Shown: positions 48,174 through 59,877 of the stretch, one piece after another
Layout: each line of letters begins with the position of its first letter
Position numbering within the stretch: the first letter of the stretch is position 1
Assembly (NCBI GenBank): GCA_954871525.1
Contig: OX940870.1
Coordinates: forward strand, 13,361,501 to 13,425,500
DNA: 64,000 nucleotides
Reading direction: 5' to 3'
Source of the DNA: Parietaria judaica
Lineage: Eukaryota > Streptophyta > Magnoliopsida > Rosales > Urticaceae
Made by a program: the position numbers and the translations under genes
Notes under the pieces: generated by a model
The model's input: the letters and a program-made list of their open reading frames with translations, nothing else
What the model was told of the DNA's origin: nothing
Database searches by the model: none

Positions 48174-48761
48174 GAGAAATTGCCCAATAGCCAAATAAAA
48201 ACGTTTGATTAGTAAGATAGCCAACCTTTAATTTATATTTGTGAAATAACCAATATGTATGATGTGGCATTTTGATATCAATTTTATTCCTATTATACTC
48301 TTTTAATTATCATTTTTTATACGATTAAAACTCGCAACTATTAACGGTTAATAGGAATAAAATTATGTGATTTCAAAATGACTCCTTGAATCGTGGAATA
48401 TCTCGATTTGAATTTCAAAAAATAAATAGCACGTATTAACGGTTAATACATTTAATATACCTAAAATTATGCGATTTCAAAATGACTCCCTCAATCGTGG
48501 AATACCTCGATTTGATTTTCAAAAATTAAATAGCACGTATAAACGGTTAATATGGTTAATATAGCACGTATCAACGGTTAATACGGTTAATTCGAATTTA
48601 ATAATGGAAAGGAATTTTGTTAATTATAAATTTGATAATTAAGGATATATAATTCATTTTTTTTATTAACATGGTTAATTGACTATGCTTAAATATAAAC
48701 CAAAGATTGACTATTTATTAAAATTCAACTTTGTATTTGGCTATAATACACTACATTGCCC
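48174..48761. mobile_element. Mutator-like short element, unit 3 copy
   Basis: Same insertion as 7875-8469 with the same left TSD (TTTTATGAA at 48165-48173). The right TSD is altered (TTTAATTTATGAA). About 95% similar by eye, with small indels. It carries the same ATTAACGGTTAAT palindromes. Confidence 0.85.
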
Positions 48762-49290
48762 TTTAATTTATGAATGATGTATGAACCTGTAAAAATGCGG
48801 CTTTGTATGCCATATATTGAGCAAAATATCGTACCTCAAAACGAAATAAAATAGTCCATACTTACATATATATTCTTCAAATCAAATAAATTTTGCGTAT
48901 ATTTTCATTAAAAAAAATCAAAATTATTCCTATAAACAATTTAAAAATTTATATTTACCAAACAATTTTCTTATTATCTTTATCTTTAAGAAACTAATAA
49001 TTAAATATGAAAAATCAACTTTTAAGAAGATATATTATTAGAATTACAAATACCAAATAAAAATAACCATCGGTTTTTGTTTTTGTATATTTCTTAAAGA
49101 TAATAAAAGGGATATTATTATCTATCTTCTTCCATATAAAATTTTGGTTTCCCGAATCCTAATCCAATTAGATTAAAAAAAATGTATTAATAGGGCATGC
49201 AAGCTTCATTGGAGGCACTCGAATTCTCTCTCTAGAAGCAAGCAAATCCCTGCCTTCTCTCTCCTCTCTCTCATCGACACAGTTACGGAG

Positions 49291-50074
49291 ATGTCTTCCG
49301 GTAAGAAGATCACGCTTAGGAGCTCCGATGGAGCGACCTTCGAGGTTGAGCAGGCGGTGGCCATGGAGTCTCAGACGATCAAGCACATGATCGAGGACGA
49401 CTGCGTCGACAATGGAGTCCCCCTCCCCAACGTCACCAGCCAGATTCTCTCCAAGGTCATCGAGTACTGCAAGAAGCACGTCGACGCCGCGACGCCCGAG
49501 CCCGACACCTCCGCCGCGCCGCCGACCTCCGAAGACCGCCCCGCCAATGACCTCAAGAACTGGGACGCCGAGTTCGTCAAGGTCGACCAGGCCACGCTCT
49601 TCGATCTCATCCTGGTAGGGTTTCTGATTTCTTGATTGATTTGGTTGATCAATGTCCTTAATCTGTTTGATAAATATTATTTTCTGCGATTTGACAATTT
49701 AGGGCTTGTGTTGGGAATTACATCGTTTTTTTCTCTTTCTAAAATTGAATCCATTGTACATTCAGCGTAGGATTTCTTATTTAGGAATAAACTGTCTCTC
49801 TGTATGTGTGAATTTGTTTTGTCTTCGTTGATTTCGTGTGGTGAATAAATATACGCACAGTAACTAATTGTTTCGTCTTGGGTCTTGGGCGTGTTTGTAG
49901 GCTGCTAACTACTTGAACATCAAGAGCTTGCTGGACTTGATGTGCAAGACGGTGGCGGACATGATGATTGGCAAGACCCCGGAGGAGATTCGCAAGATGT
50001 TCAACATCAAGAACGACTTCACACCCGAGGAAGAGGAGGAGGTTCGCCGGGAAAACCAATGGGCCTTCGAGTAG
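49291..50074 (+). CDS. SKP1: SKP1-like protein, copy 3
   Basis: Exons 49291-49614 and 49901-50074, 165 residues. Exon 1 is nearly identical to copies 1 and 2. Exon 2 is clearly different: [24 protein letters not shown], then [20 protein letters not shown] and WAFE. It restores the usual GKTPEE and the EEEEEV run, but replaces the T-C-Q of copies 1 and 2 with M-C-K and adds an MMI. The intron is shorter (286 bp) with different interior sequence. The gene looks like a mosaic with a break inside the intron. The frame and splice sites are intact. The changed residues lie in the helices that contact F-box proteins, so partner choice could differ; that is inference. Confidence 0.93.
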
Positions 50075-50436
50075 GTGTTAGAACTTAGGACCCCATCTAT
50101 TTTCTTTCTTGAACTAATTTTTAGTAGATTTTCTCTTAACCACGTTATATTTGCATTCTAATCCTCTTTTAAGTTTTACTTAAATTTTAAACTAGCCCCC
50201 AATTTATTTGATTATTTGTACATTTTAGTAATTAAGTAATTAGTTGTGTATTTAAATAGATATTGATTAAATGAAGGGTTAACTTAGATAAAAGTAATAA
50301 TACTTTTTAAAATATAGACTTGTTAGTTTCAGTTCTTTTTATAATATATCTTTTATCCGGATTTTTATTCCGCCACAAAGAGGAAGATGAAAAAAGAAAC
50401 AATTTCCTACATAAGAAAACAACTCTTTTGTTTTTA

Positions 50437-50848
50437 GGACATTATATCGTAATAGCCAAATAGAAAGTTGATATTTTAGATTATCAATTTTTTATTTATA
50501 TTTAAGCACAACCAATTAACCATGTTAAGGACTATAAAATGACTTATACACCCTTAATTTTCACATTTATCCATTATGATTTTAATATTCAATTATAATT
50601 AGAGAATTTGCTCCAAATAGCCAAATTGAAACATAAGATTAGCAATATAGCCAAACTTTGGTTAATTTTGTAAATTAGCCAATTAACATGAGGTGGCATT
50701 TTAATAATATTTGTATCCCTGTAATACCCTTTAATTAATCTTTTTAATTATAATTTTCGTAATTAATTAAAAGGGAAATTAAAATTTCATCACAAATGAA
50801 GCTGTAACTAATTGTGCACAAATTTTGGAATTTAATTACAAATTTGAA

Positions 50849-50888
<40 letters not shown>

Positions 50889-52665
50889 GTGCAGCAATGG
50901 AGAATGGAACAGCAGCAAGAACAGCAGGCTCGGAACTGCAGAAAGATCGAGATGAAGAAGATTCACAGGCACGCCCAAACCGGCAACGAAATCGCTGCCA
51001 CCCAGCTCTGGCGCGAGCGCCGACGACCTCGGGGCGACCTTCTGGCGCGTTTCTTCGCCACCGCAAACCGCCTTGTCGATGTCCGCAATTTCGCGCACCA
51101 CCGAGGAAGCCCGATCAACATCATCGGTTTCTAAAGCTTCAGATCAGGAGGTAGGACGCAGCCCACCACCGATGGGCTCGTTGCACCCCTCACCATTGTC
51201 TGCCCTCCGTCTGAGCTTGTGAACTCACGAGATTCCGATGCCCTCGTCGCGCACGTAGGAGCTCCTCCATCGGAGCACTCGCCCGGAAACACCGAGGCTA
51301 CGGCGATTGATGGCGAAGCTTCGGCAGTCTTACGGGAGAGAGAGATTATTTTTTGTACTTAAAATAGTTATTGTATTTAAATTTTAATATGAATAATATT
51401 TTTTATTGTTAATTTACGTTGATTCGTTGTTGATTTACGTTAATTTGTTGTTGATTTACGTTAATTCGTTGTTGATTTACGTTAATATGAAGAAAAAAAA
51501 TCGTTGATATTTTTTGAAAAAAATAAATCCGAAAATTATATCAATGTTTTGAATTTTTAAAATTTGAACTATATAAAAAAAAAAGGTTTGGTTTTGGTTG
51601 TTACCATATTAATAGCTATTTCAATCAATAACAATATTTTAATTAATTAAAATAAACGAATTCATAATTAATATAATTATTCATGATTAATGTCATTGAT
51701 TTTTTCAGATTAATAACCCACAAATTACGTGGTTAATTTGTATTTATTTTTAATTTCGTTTTTAATTATTAAGGGTAAGAATGTAATTAGAAATTCACTT
51801 AAATGGTTAATTGGCTAGTTTACAAAATTAACCAAAGTTTGGCTATTTTGCTAAACTCACTTTCAAGATTGGCTATTACCCTTAAGAACTCTTATAATTA
51901 ACGATACATTTCCGCTAATAAATTCAAAAAATTTAATATTAACAATTAATACATCTATAAATTGTTAATACTTGTTTATATACATTCTTAAACGGTTAAT
52001 ACTTCTTTACATATATATGTATATAAACTGGTAATACAGCTGAATTAAAATTATCAAACGTATTTTCTAAAGATTGAATTTATTTACACAATACTTTTCA
52101 TGTTAATAGGCATTCTCACGTTTAGTATATAAAAAATATCAATATTATTATCAAAGTAGTTACAAATTTTATACGTGACTAAAATTAAGGATATTTTCTT
52201 TCTAATTTTCTAAAATTGAATCGACATATTCCACGATTCATGGAGAAATTTTTTTATCGCATATTTTTGGTACATTAACCGTTAATTCGTTTTAATTAAC
52301 AAATTATTTTTCATGTTAATAGGCATTATCACGTTTAATATTTAAAAAATATCAATACTAATATCAAAGTAGTTACAAAATTTATTGCGTGGCTAAAATT
52401 AAGGATATTCACTATTTAATTTTTTTAAAATTAGATCGAGATATTCCAGGGAGTAATTTTTTAAAAGCATGTTTTTGGTATATTAAGTGTTAATACGTTA
52501 GAAATTTAATCATATAAAGAGAAAGATATTTAAAATGGTATAATAGGAACAAAGACTGATATTAAAATGTCACCTCATACATATTGGCTATTTTAGAAAA
52601 ATAAAGTAAAAATAGGCTATTTTGCTAATCAAACGTTTTTATTTGACTATTTGGAATAATTTCTC
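50437..52665 (-). mobile_element. Degraded Mutator-like element hosting an inner one
   Basis: The left part (AATAGCCAAATAGAAAGTTG, then CAACCAATTAACCATGTTA) matches the reverse complement of the right end of the 7875 element. The right part (AAACGTTTTTATTTGAC, ending AATTTCTC at 52665) matches the reverse complement of its left end. So this is a relative in opposite orientation. Flanks TTGTTTTTA and TTATTGTTA might be a decayed 9-bp TSD, but this is weak. Confidence 0.5.
50602..51891. mobile_element. Mutator-like element with captured segment, 1290 bp
   Basis: Perfect 9-bp TSD TTATAATTA (50593-50601, 51892-51900). Ends GAGAATTTGCTCC...TTAAGAACTC are outer parts of long inverted repeats; the best-matching stretch is TAGCCAAACTTTGGTTAATT near both ends. 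The interior holds a (CT)n run (50849-50888) and a GC-rich segment (50890-51350) unlike its AT-rich surroundings. That segment is open in several frames on both strands and has no recognised domain. The layout, a 9-bp TSD with long inverted ends around a GC-rich gene-like insert, is that of a Pack-MULE. Confidence 0.8.
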
Positions 52666-53041
52666 TTATTGTTAATACATGCACTTACTATTATTAATCC
52701 ATCTAGTATATATATTAATTATATGTCAACCATATACAAAATTTCCCTCGTGCTTTCTGAATCTTCAAACTTCTGTAAAGGATTAAATTGCTTTACAATA
52801 ATAATATTAATCATGTATACTATATATTAATTCTGAATCTTAAAAAAAACAGTAATATTAAAGTTTAAAATCTTTCTCCAAGACTTTCTTCAGCAAATGT
52901 CAAGACCAAGAGTATAATTATGTACAATAAGTGGGTTCAGTGCCAAGAACTAAATTGATTGTTGTTTGTTACTCTTCTGAGCTCAAAAGAAAAATTGTCT
53001 TTTGACTCTTCCGAGCTAAAGCATTTCATATCTAATAAGAA
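52666..53041. other. AT-rich spacer, no gene seen
   Basis: No reading frame, repeat array or terminal motif could be supported here. It ends at the Helitron terminus. Confidence 0.4.
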
Positions 53042-53389
53042 CTAGTGGATAGCACCGCGCTTCGCGCGGTGACGAAGAGATATCGTCATAAATATGATTT
53101 AAGTGAGTATATTGTGCAAATTTATATACTCATAAATTTTTAATGTACATCGTTTTTTTAATCAAAATACTCATATAAAATATAACACATATTTTTCCTT
53201 TTATATTTCGTTATTATATTATAAATTATAAAAAAATTATGCAGTATACAAAGGTTACATACATATCTTTCGTTTCGCAAATTAGGTTGATGTACTCTAA
53301 TATTACCAATAATATCGATGCATAATTACCTCAAAATTGCACAACGGGGTATGTAAAAACATAAAATATAAATATACAAATGTTATTAT
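53042..53389 (-). mobile_element. Helitron 3' end (minus orientation), cut by Tat copy 2
   Basis: On the minus strand the sequence reads CACCGCGC-GAA-GCGCGGTG (53071-53053), a perfect 8-bp stem hairpin, then CTATCCA, CTAG and a host T at 53041. A GC-rich hairpin a few bases before CTRR, with T after it, is the hallmark of plant Helitron 3' ends. The rest of this stretch is AT-rich. At 53390 a Tat LTR begins, so the Helitron's other end should lie beyond the window if the element was not truncated. Confidence 0.7.
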
Positions 53390-54651
53390 TGCTGATGTGA
53401 ATAATCACGACCAACTGTCACAAAGTGATAGCACTCTGTTTATGGTGAATATGACGGTAGATCTTAACTTTACGAGATAAAATCCACTTCGATGAATAAA
53501 ATCACGAGATGAAGAATTTGCCAAGAGCTGAACGATAATAATGAACGTGTATATTTGATCGATTGCAAAGTGGATACAGAGTGAATAACTAGTGTAAGAG
53601 TCTAGAACGAATTGTGTGTACATTTGATTATTTCGTAGGCCTTTATATAGCCTAGTTTACAACGTCTATCTCCCCTAATCTCGTAACGGCTAGTTAGACT
53701 AAGTAGAGATCTCTTCGCATCTCCTTTTGTCACCGTGCATGAAATCCGGACGACGTGATACTTGGTCCCTTTCCACGTGGAAGACACTGGGTTGGTCAAC
53801 AAAGGGAGAGTACGCCTATTCTTCGGGGTTGCTCAGTCTTCGGAAGAGCTGCTTGGTCCTCGTGGGCTTGGTCCTTGAGGAGGATTGGCTCTTGTTAACT
53901 AAGTTTCGGGGAGCTTATCTGGTCCTCCGTGGGCTTGGTCTTCGCGGGCCTGGTCTTGATGATGACTTGGCCTCGTTTGACTGAGCTTCGGAGTGGATCC
54001 CTGATGGCCCACGATGTTGGGCTGTTCTTCGGGCTCCCAGAAATGTTGTAAGGCCCGATTCTTTTTGGATTTGTGATACGAGCATGTCGTTTTCGAGGAT
54101 ACACGTAGTTCGTTGAATTACGTTGCCGTTTTTGGGTGTGGGATGAAATCCAGCATCATCAGTGAGCCCCCCAGTTCATTGAGTGATTGTCACTTGGTGA
54201 ACTATTGTGTCGTTCGACAGGGGTCTTTCATGATTTCGCGTAATTTTTACTTTCCCCGATTTTCCTTGGAATTATTTTTCGGAAATAATTAGAAGGTGAG
54301 GAAATATAATCAGCGGGAGTTTTAAATTTTCGTGGGCTGAAGAAATCTCTTGGTTTTGAATCGTAATTGATTCAGTTTTGGGCGAGATTCTTTCTCATGC
54401 ATGGCGTGGACAGGTGGCGTGTTGCTATTGGGCTTGCGTGTAGACTTCGGTCTTCAAGCACTCGCTGAGAGCGCAGGTCCAATCGATGAGCTGATTTGAC
54501 AACGGTCAAAAGTAGTTCTTCGAATTCGTCTGACACGCCTATTTCGGACGTGATGGGGTTATTAAAAACCCATTAACTCTCCGGTTATTTCCATCATCAC
54601 TCGGCTTCGGAGAACGTGTGCTTGAGGGAGATCGTGGTTAAGGTAAGGGTT

Positions 54652-54658
54652 TTATAAA
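54652..54658 (+). promoter_or_regulatory. TATA box of the antisense gene
   Basis: TTATAAA, 73 bp before the ATG at 54731, followed by a pyrimidine-rich leader (CCCTTCATTTCCCTTCATCC). The corresponding place in Tat copy 1 (40361-40368, minus strand) also reads TTTATAAA, with the same leader type. The site is outside the LTR, so the antisense gene appears to own its promoter. Confidence 0.55.
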
Positions 54659-54730
54659 CCCATTTTTCCCTTCATTTCCCTTCATCCCTTTCTTTCGCTC
54701 TCTCTTTCTTTCAAGAAACCAAGAGAAAAT

Positions 54731-57216
54731 ATGTCCGGTTCGAGCTCGAGGAACGATTCCGTCGTCGGAGACGATGCTCTTTCTACGATTACTCCGGCGT
54801 ATCTCCGGGAGCTCCGAGCGTTATATAACGTTCCCGAGTTCATTGAGACGGAGGTCCCGGGGCCGGCGGATTGCATTTTTGAGGAGAAACCCGGGTGGTC
54901 TGGCTTCTACGAAGCCTCTTTTGAGGCCGGGATCGAGCTCCCGCTTCCCGAGGTGGTTGTCGAGTTTCTCCTGCGCTTGGATCTGGCTCCAGGGCAGTTG
55001 GTTCCCAACGCCTACCGGAATCTCGTCGCTCTGGGGGTTATGGCTCGAGAGAACAGGGTTTTCCTTACTACGGATGACCTTGTTCGCCTCTATTTCCCCA
55101 AGGGGGCCGGAAAGTCCACGGGGAGGTTTTTCCTGAATGGAAGGTCCGGGAAGATTCTTAGTGGAACCCCTGACGTGCGCGGAAATTGGACTGAGCGTTT
55201 TTTCTTTTTTTCGCAATACTCGCAGGGACGCGGTGGTCCCTCCGAGATGGAGCTCTGGCTCGGGTTGGCTTTGAGGAATTATTTTTATATTTCCCCGTGT
55301 TTTCCGTTTTTTGTCCTCTTGGCCTGACTTAGGAATTTTTCTTGCTTTTCAGCGGCTAGGATTTCTGTCCCGGAGGCCGATTCAAGATTCCGAGGCCTCA
55401 AGAAGGTGTTGTTCCCGAAGGGCGGCGTGAGTTGGAGTGAGTTCCCAACCAGTCGAATCCGAAGCTCAGGCTATTGGAGGCATCGGAACGACGCAGGCCG
55501 AGTGATCTCAGCCCCTCCTCTGTCCGCCGTTGGTGAGTTTCTTTTTGTTTGCTTTGCGGGCCTCCGTCATTCGGAGTAATCGAGGTGTTTTATCTCACCT
55601 CGTTTTTCATCTCGCAGCGCCCGAAGAGTCCATGAAATCTTCGAGCAGTCAGCCCTCATCGCCGGATCGTCGCAAGGACCATCCTCTCCTCGTCCATCAC
55701 GTCTCATCTGGGACTGATGAGACCCCCGAGGACGCTCCGTTGGAGTCTTTGGTTGCGAAGGCGCAGGAGGCCCAATCGTCTCGGCGGGTTAAAATGGAGG
55801 GCGAGGTGGCGCTTAATGCCAAGGCGCACTCTGGAGCGGGCGTTGAAGGCGAGGTTGTCGTCGCGAAACCTTCGGAGGGTGTTGCGGCCCGTCATGAGAA
55901 GCGAGACCGCTCCCCTGAGCGCATCGAGGTGAACGTCGCCCCCCCTAAGAGAGGCAGGGTCGCGTCGGAGCGTCAAGCTCCCCGTACGAGGTCGAACCCT
56001 CAGGGGTATGTTGCGCCTCCTCGTCAACAGGAAGATAAGCAGAAGGCGCCGGTGGCTCGCGAGGGGAGCAGCAGTCGCTCTGGTTCGGGGGAGCGAGCAG
56101 GCGTCCAAACCATCTCTATCGACTTCGCGAGTGCCCACTCCCTCGTCGATTCACCTCGGGCGTCCTCCCGCTTTGTGGCCAGTTCTGCTCGGCGGGGACA
56201 TCCTCTTGACGTGCTCTCCTTGTCGCATGGGAGGGAGTACGAGAAGGCGGCGCATAACGGGGTGAAGGTAATTTCGGCGTTTTAACGGGGATACTATTTT
56301 GCCGAGGTGTTTCTCACCTCATGTTTTACTGTTTACAGTTCTTGACCGCGATGAATGAGATGGTCCTCGCCTATGAGAAAGTCATCGCGGCTACGAAGCT
56401 TGAGCTTAAAGAGGCTGGACCTAGCGGTCGCCTGAAGGAGGCCGAGGCCCAGCTCGCAGCTCGGGAGAAAGAGGTTCGGGACGCCCAGGGGAAGCTTCGC
56501 AAGGCCGAGGACTGTTTGTGTTCGTCGAGGTTAGACGCCGACTTCCAGAAGGAGACGGCCGAGAAGCTGCAGGCTCATGTCTCAGAGGAGCGCAACAAGT
56601 GTCGTGCCTTGCAAGACGAGGTGTCGTCGCTCCAGGCTGATGTCGCCAGGGTCGGGGCTCTAGAGCGAAGTCTGAAAGTGGCTCGGGACGGTTTGCTGAA
56701 GGCGACCGAGGAGCTCCAGGAGGCTAGGAGCGAAGCGATTTCGGCGACCCGCTCCGCCGTGCAGAATGTCTCCGAGAAGCTCAACAAGAAGATAGAGCGT
56801 CGTAATGACACCATTGCCAAGCTAGGACTCCAGCTCGCGAAGTTCACCTCTGCCGAGGGGATTCAAGGTAAATGCCCGAATTTCCTCCGTGGTGTTTTCA
56901 GATTTGCCGCTTGTGTCGGGGTCTGTGCTGGCGTGATAGTGATGGGTTTCATTTCCCAGGTGGTCCTTCGTCTCGTGCCATCGGCTCTGGGTCCTCTCCA
57001 GCATCGAGCCCCACCTCGTCTCGCCCTCCCGGTGCCTCAGACGCACAGCGCGACCCGGCTTTCCCCGCCGAAGGGAATCAAGAGGAGACACCTGACGTTG
57101 CCACTGATGCGGAAGAGATCCTAGGCGCTGGTGTTGGCGAGGACGAGGTTACGGGCGTCGATTCCGGGAAGGAGGCCATCTTGGACCCGACTGACGAAGT
57201 TAACGAGGAAGTTTAA
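54731..57216 (+). CDS. Spliced antisense gene of Tat copy 2 (intact frame)
   Basis: Predicted exons: 54731-55232, 55353-55532, 55618-56267, 56339-56867 and 56960-57216. The last four are bounded by good GT/AG sites with matching phases; the first donor (GTGGTC) is a guess. Together they give about 705 residues. Residues 1-165: FIETEVPGPADCIFEEKPGW, SGFYEASFEAGIELPLPEV, APGQLVPNAYRNLVALGV, LVRLYFPKGAGKSTG, resembling the 'putative gypsy type transposon' domain (PF04195-like). The middle is Ser/Arg/Pro-rich with PPKRGRV. Exon 4 is a long coiled coil (ELKEAGPSGRLKEAEAQLA, REKEVRDAQGKLRKAED and onward), and the end is acidic. An AATAAA lies at about 57431. It runs tail-to-tail with the pol genes. 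The function is unknown; antisense frames at this place are known from Tat-group elements. Confidence 0.75.
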
Positions 57217-57837
57217 GCATTGTGAAGGTTTTATGTTTTGTTTTCTTTTTTGCTTTCAATTCCACCGTATTCGAGACAATATGTGCCTGTTTGGGTTGGG
57301 AGTCCAACCCGGGTGCTTTTATGTTATTGCTTTGAATAGTTGCACCTTTTTTGGTCGGGAGTCCGACCTGGGTGTTGTCACTTCGTTTCAACGAGGCGAT
57401 TTTTTGTTTCCCTGACTGTGTTTGTCTTTCAATAAATTTGGATTTCGTTATCCCGCTCTTGCTTCCTTATTTGATTTGTGTATCCCGATACTTGATTCGC
57501 GTGTATTCTCATGCGACCCGATTAATCGATCCCGTGGATGTTTTGTTTTCGGGTTTCTTCACGTCGGGGTGTGAAAGTGATCCTTACTTCGAAATCGAAT
57601 CCGGGGAGATTTTTGAGTGTTTGTGTGGCCTAGATACATAGGCTTAGAAGAGGTGTTTTCTCAATGCGTTTGTTCGACTCGAGGTGCTTTAATACCTCAT
57701 CTTTTTGAGCTTCGATGTTGCTCTCAAGTGGCGGGAGTTGGGTCGTTCCCATGCTCCCACCCCGGGGGGACATTTGGCAAGGAGGAATAGGATTCGATCG
57801 AAGTGGTTTATTGGGATTGGGGGGATTTGGGCTGTGC
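57217..57837 (+). other. 3' region of the antisense gene and deletion junction
   Basis: Contains two related phrases (GGGAGTCCAACCCGGGTG at 57298 and GGGAGTCCGACCTGGGTG at 57357), the likely polyadenylation signal near 57431, and a stretch with a homologue next to the integrase end in Tat copy 1 (GAATAGGATT and the following 40 bp; 57787 here, 38340-38370 there). No further gene is seen. Confidence 0.5.
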
Positions 57838-58947
57838 CTACTTCGTTAGTCTTCCGGACTGGTTCAAGCTGTGCAGCACCGATCGTAGTGGCTGTAGCGT
57901 CATCACCATGATGGTGTGTGCCTGGAAATATGGCCTTAGTTTCCTTGCCGCGGTGACGAGGGCGAATGCTACTTTTTCCATGGTGGGATATCTAGTTTCT
58001 GCATCTTCTAGTGACTTGCTGGTGTAGAAGATGGGCTTCTGATCACCTCGGTCTTCCTTGACGAGAACGCTACTTACGGCGTGAGTTGTCACTGCGAGGT
58101 AGATTAGGAGTGGTTCGCCGGTGATTGGGCTGACCAGTATCGGCGGGGTGGATAAATACTTTTTTAGCTCTTGGAAAGCTTGTTCGCATTCGTCCGTCCA
58201 TTCGAATTTCTTGTTCCCTTTCAACATTTTGTAGAAGGGGAGGCACTTTTCGGTCGATCTCGATATGAATCGATTTAATGCCGCGATCCGCCCTGTGAGT
58301 CGCTGAAATTCCCTTCGCGGTGAGGGTATTTTCAACAGGGCGTTTATCTGATCTGGGTTCGCCTCGATGCCACGCTGTGTAACGAGGTACCCGAGGAACT
58401 TTCCCGACGACACCCCGAATGAACACTTTGAGGGGTTCAGCTTCATTTGGTACTTTTTCAGCATCTCGAAGCATTGTTCGAGGTGTGCGATGTGATCCTC
58501 CGAGTGCTTGGACTTGACCAGCATGTCGTCTATGTAGACTTCCATGGTCTTTCCGAGATATTCCGAGAACATTTTGTTTACGAGCCGTTGGTAGGTTTCC
58601 CCCGCGTTCTTTAGTCCGAAGGGCATTACCTTGTAGCAGTAGATACCTCGTTCAGTTATAAACGAGGTTTTTTCTTGGTCGTCAGGATGCATCAAAATTT
58701 GATTATAACCGGAAAAGGCATCCATAAAGGAAAGTAGTTCGTGTCCGCACGTTGCTTCGACAAGTCTGTCGATGTGTGGGAGCGGGAAACTATGTTTAGG
58801 ACATGCCTTGTTTATGTCGGTGAAATCGATGCATACCCTCCATTTTCCGCTTTTCTTTTTGACTACTACCGTGTTGGCCAGCCAGTCGAGGTATTTTACC
58901 TCGCGAATTGACCCCGTTTTGAGGAGCTTTTTGACCTCCTCGTTCAC
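57838..58947 (-). pseudogene. Tat copy 2 reverse transcriptase and partial RNase H
   Basis: A 369-codon open frame: LKTGSIREVKYLDWLANTV, FPLPHIDRLVEATCGH, FMDAFSGYNQILMHPDDQEK, MPFGLKNAGETYQRLV, the catalytic YIDD, and the RNase H start (PLLIYLAVTTHAVSSVLV, KSLEDAETRYPTMEK). It ends abruptly after LNQSGRLTK, where homology with copy 1 jumps across a deletion to the sequence near the antisense gene's end. The upstream linker (MVRQVSIDDNNPENTVGIGS, FAWSHEDMPGIS) is kept at 58996-59196, with one in-frame TGA. Confidence 0.92.
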
Positions 58948-59379
58948 CGCCTTGGAACGGTCTGGGGCCAGTTTTCGTCTTTTCTGTTTGACTGGTCAAA
59001 AGCTTGGATCGACATTCAGCTGATGCGAAATGATTTCCAAGCTGATTCCCGGCATGTCCTCGTGGGACCAGGCGAAGCATTCTTTGTTCTTTTTTAAGAA
59101 TTTGATGAGCCGCTTGAGGAACTTGCCTTTCAGCTCGCTTCCGATCCCGACGGTGTTCTCGGGATTGTTGTCGTCGATGGAGACTTGCCGCACCATTTCG
59201 ATTGCCGGAGACTCGTTGTCTTCCTCCGAGGTGTTTTTTACCTCGTTTATTTGTTGGTGCTGTAATTGCTATGCCTGATTTATCGTGCTCTGCTTGGCGA
59301 GCAGGAAGATGTTCATGTAGCACCTTCGCGCTATGGCCTGGTCGCCTCAGATTTCCTTGATCCCCCCGTCGCTCGGGAA

Positions 59380-59877
59380 TTACAGGCTTTGGTGGTACGT
59401 TGAAGGTACCGCCCTCATGGCGTGCAGCCATGGTCTTCCCAATATCGCGTTGTAGGGTGATGGGCAGTCGATGATTAGGAACTTAGTCGTCGTGTTGACA
59501 CCTCCTGCCATAACGGGGAGTTTAATCTCTCCGGTGGTGTTTACGGAGTGGCCGCTAAAGCCGGTTAGGGGAACTGTTTCCCTATTGATGTCCTCTGGCC
59601 TTATTTTCATTTCGCTTAGAGTTGACGCGAAAATCACGTCCGCGGAGCTTCCGTTATCAATGAGGATCCTTTTGGTCTCCCAATTTGCAACGTTGAGAGT
59701 TATTACCAAGGCGTCGTCAAGCGGCCCCGGGAGTCCTCTGGCCTCACTTTCTTTAAAGGTGATTAGGGCTTCGGACTCTTGCGAGGTATGGCAAAGTGCG
59801 TCCCTTTGCAGTTTTCTCTGGTGCGCCTTAATCGAATTGATTGTTGGCTTACAGTATTGAGATCCCCCCATTATCAC
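59380..59877 (-). pseudogene. Tat copy 2 protease region
   Basis: Contains FKESEARGLPGPLDDALVIT, the aspartic-protease motif ILIDNGSSADVIF, MKIRPEDINRETVPLTGFSG and the second half missing from copy 1 (TTTKFLIIDCPSPYNAILGR, PWLHAMRAVPSTYHQ). It ends in a stop soon after. The frame linking it to the reverse transcriptase is broken. Confidence 0.9.

Larger units (their letters stand above)
47927..50436 (+). repeat. SKP1 segmental duplication, unit 3
   Basis: Starts directly behind the TSD of the non-autonomous LTR element. Upstream of the gene it follows unit 1 closely, including the Mutator-like insertion. After exon 1 the intron, exon 2 and 3' flank diverge from both other units, and similarity ends soon after TTAGTAGATTTTCTCTTAACC (about 50142). 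The stretch 50150-50436 is AT-rich without a gene. Confidence 0.8.

Noticed and set aside
50437..50445. 9-bp TSD for the outer Mutator-like element (TTGTTTTTA / TTATTGTTA)
   Set aside because: Two mismatches in AT-rich sequence are not enough to claim a TSD.
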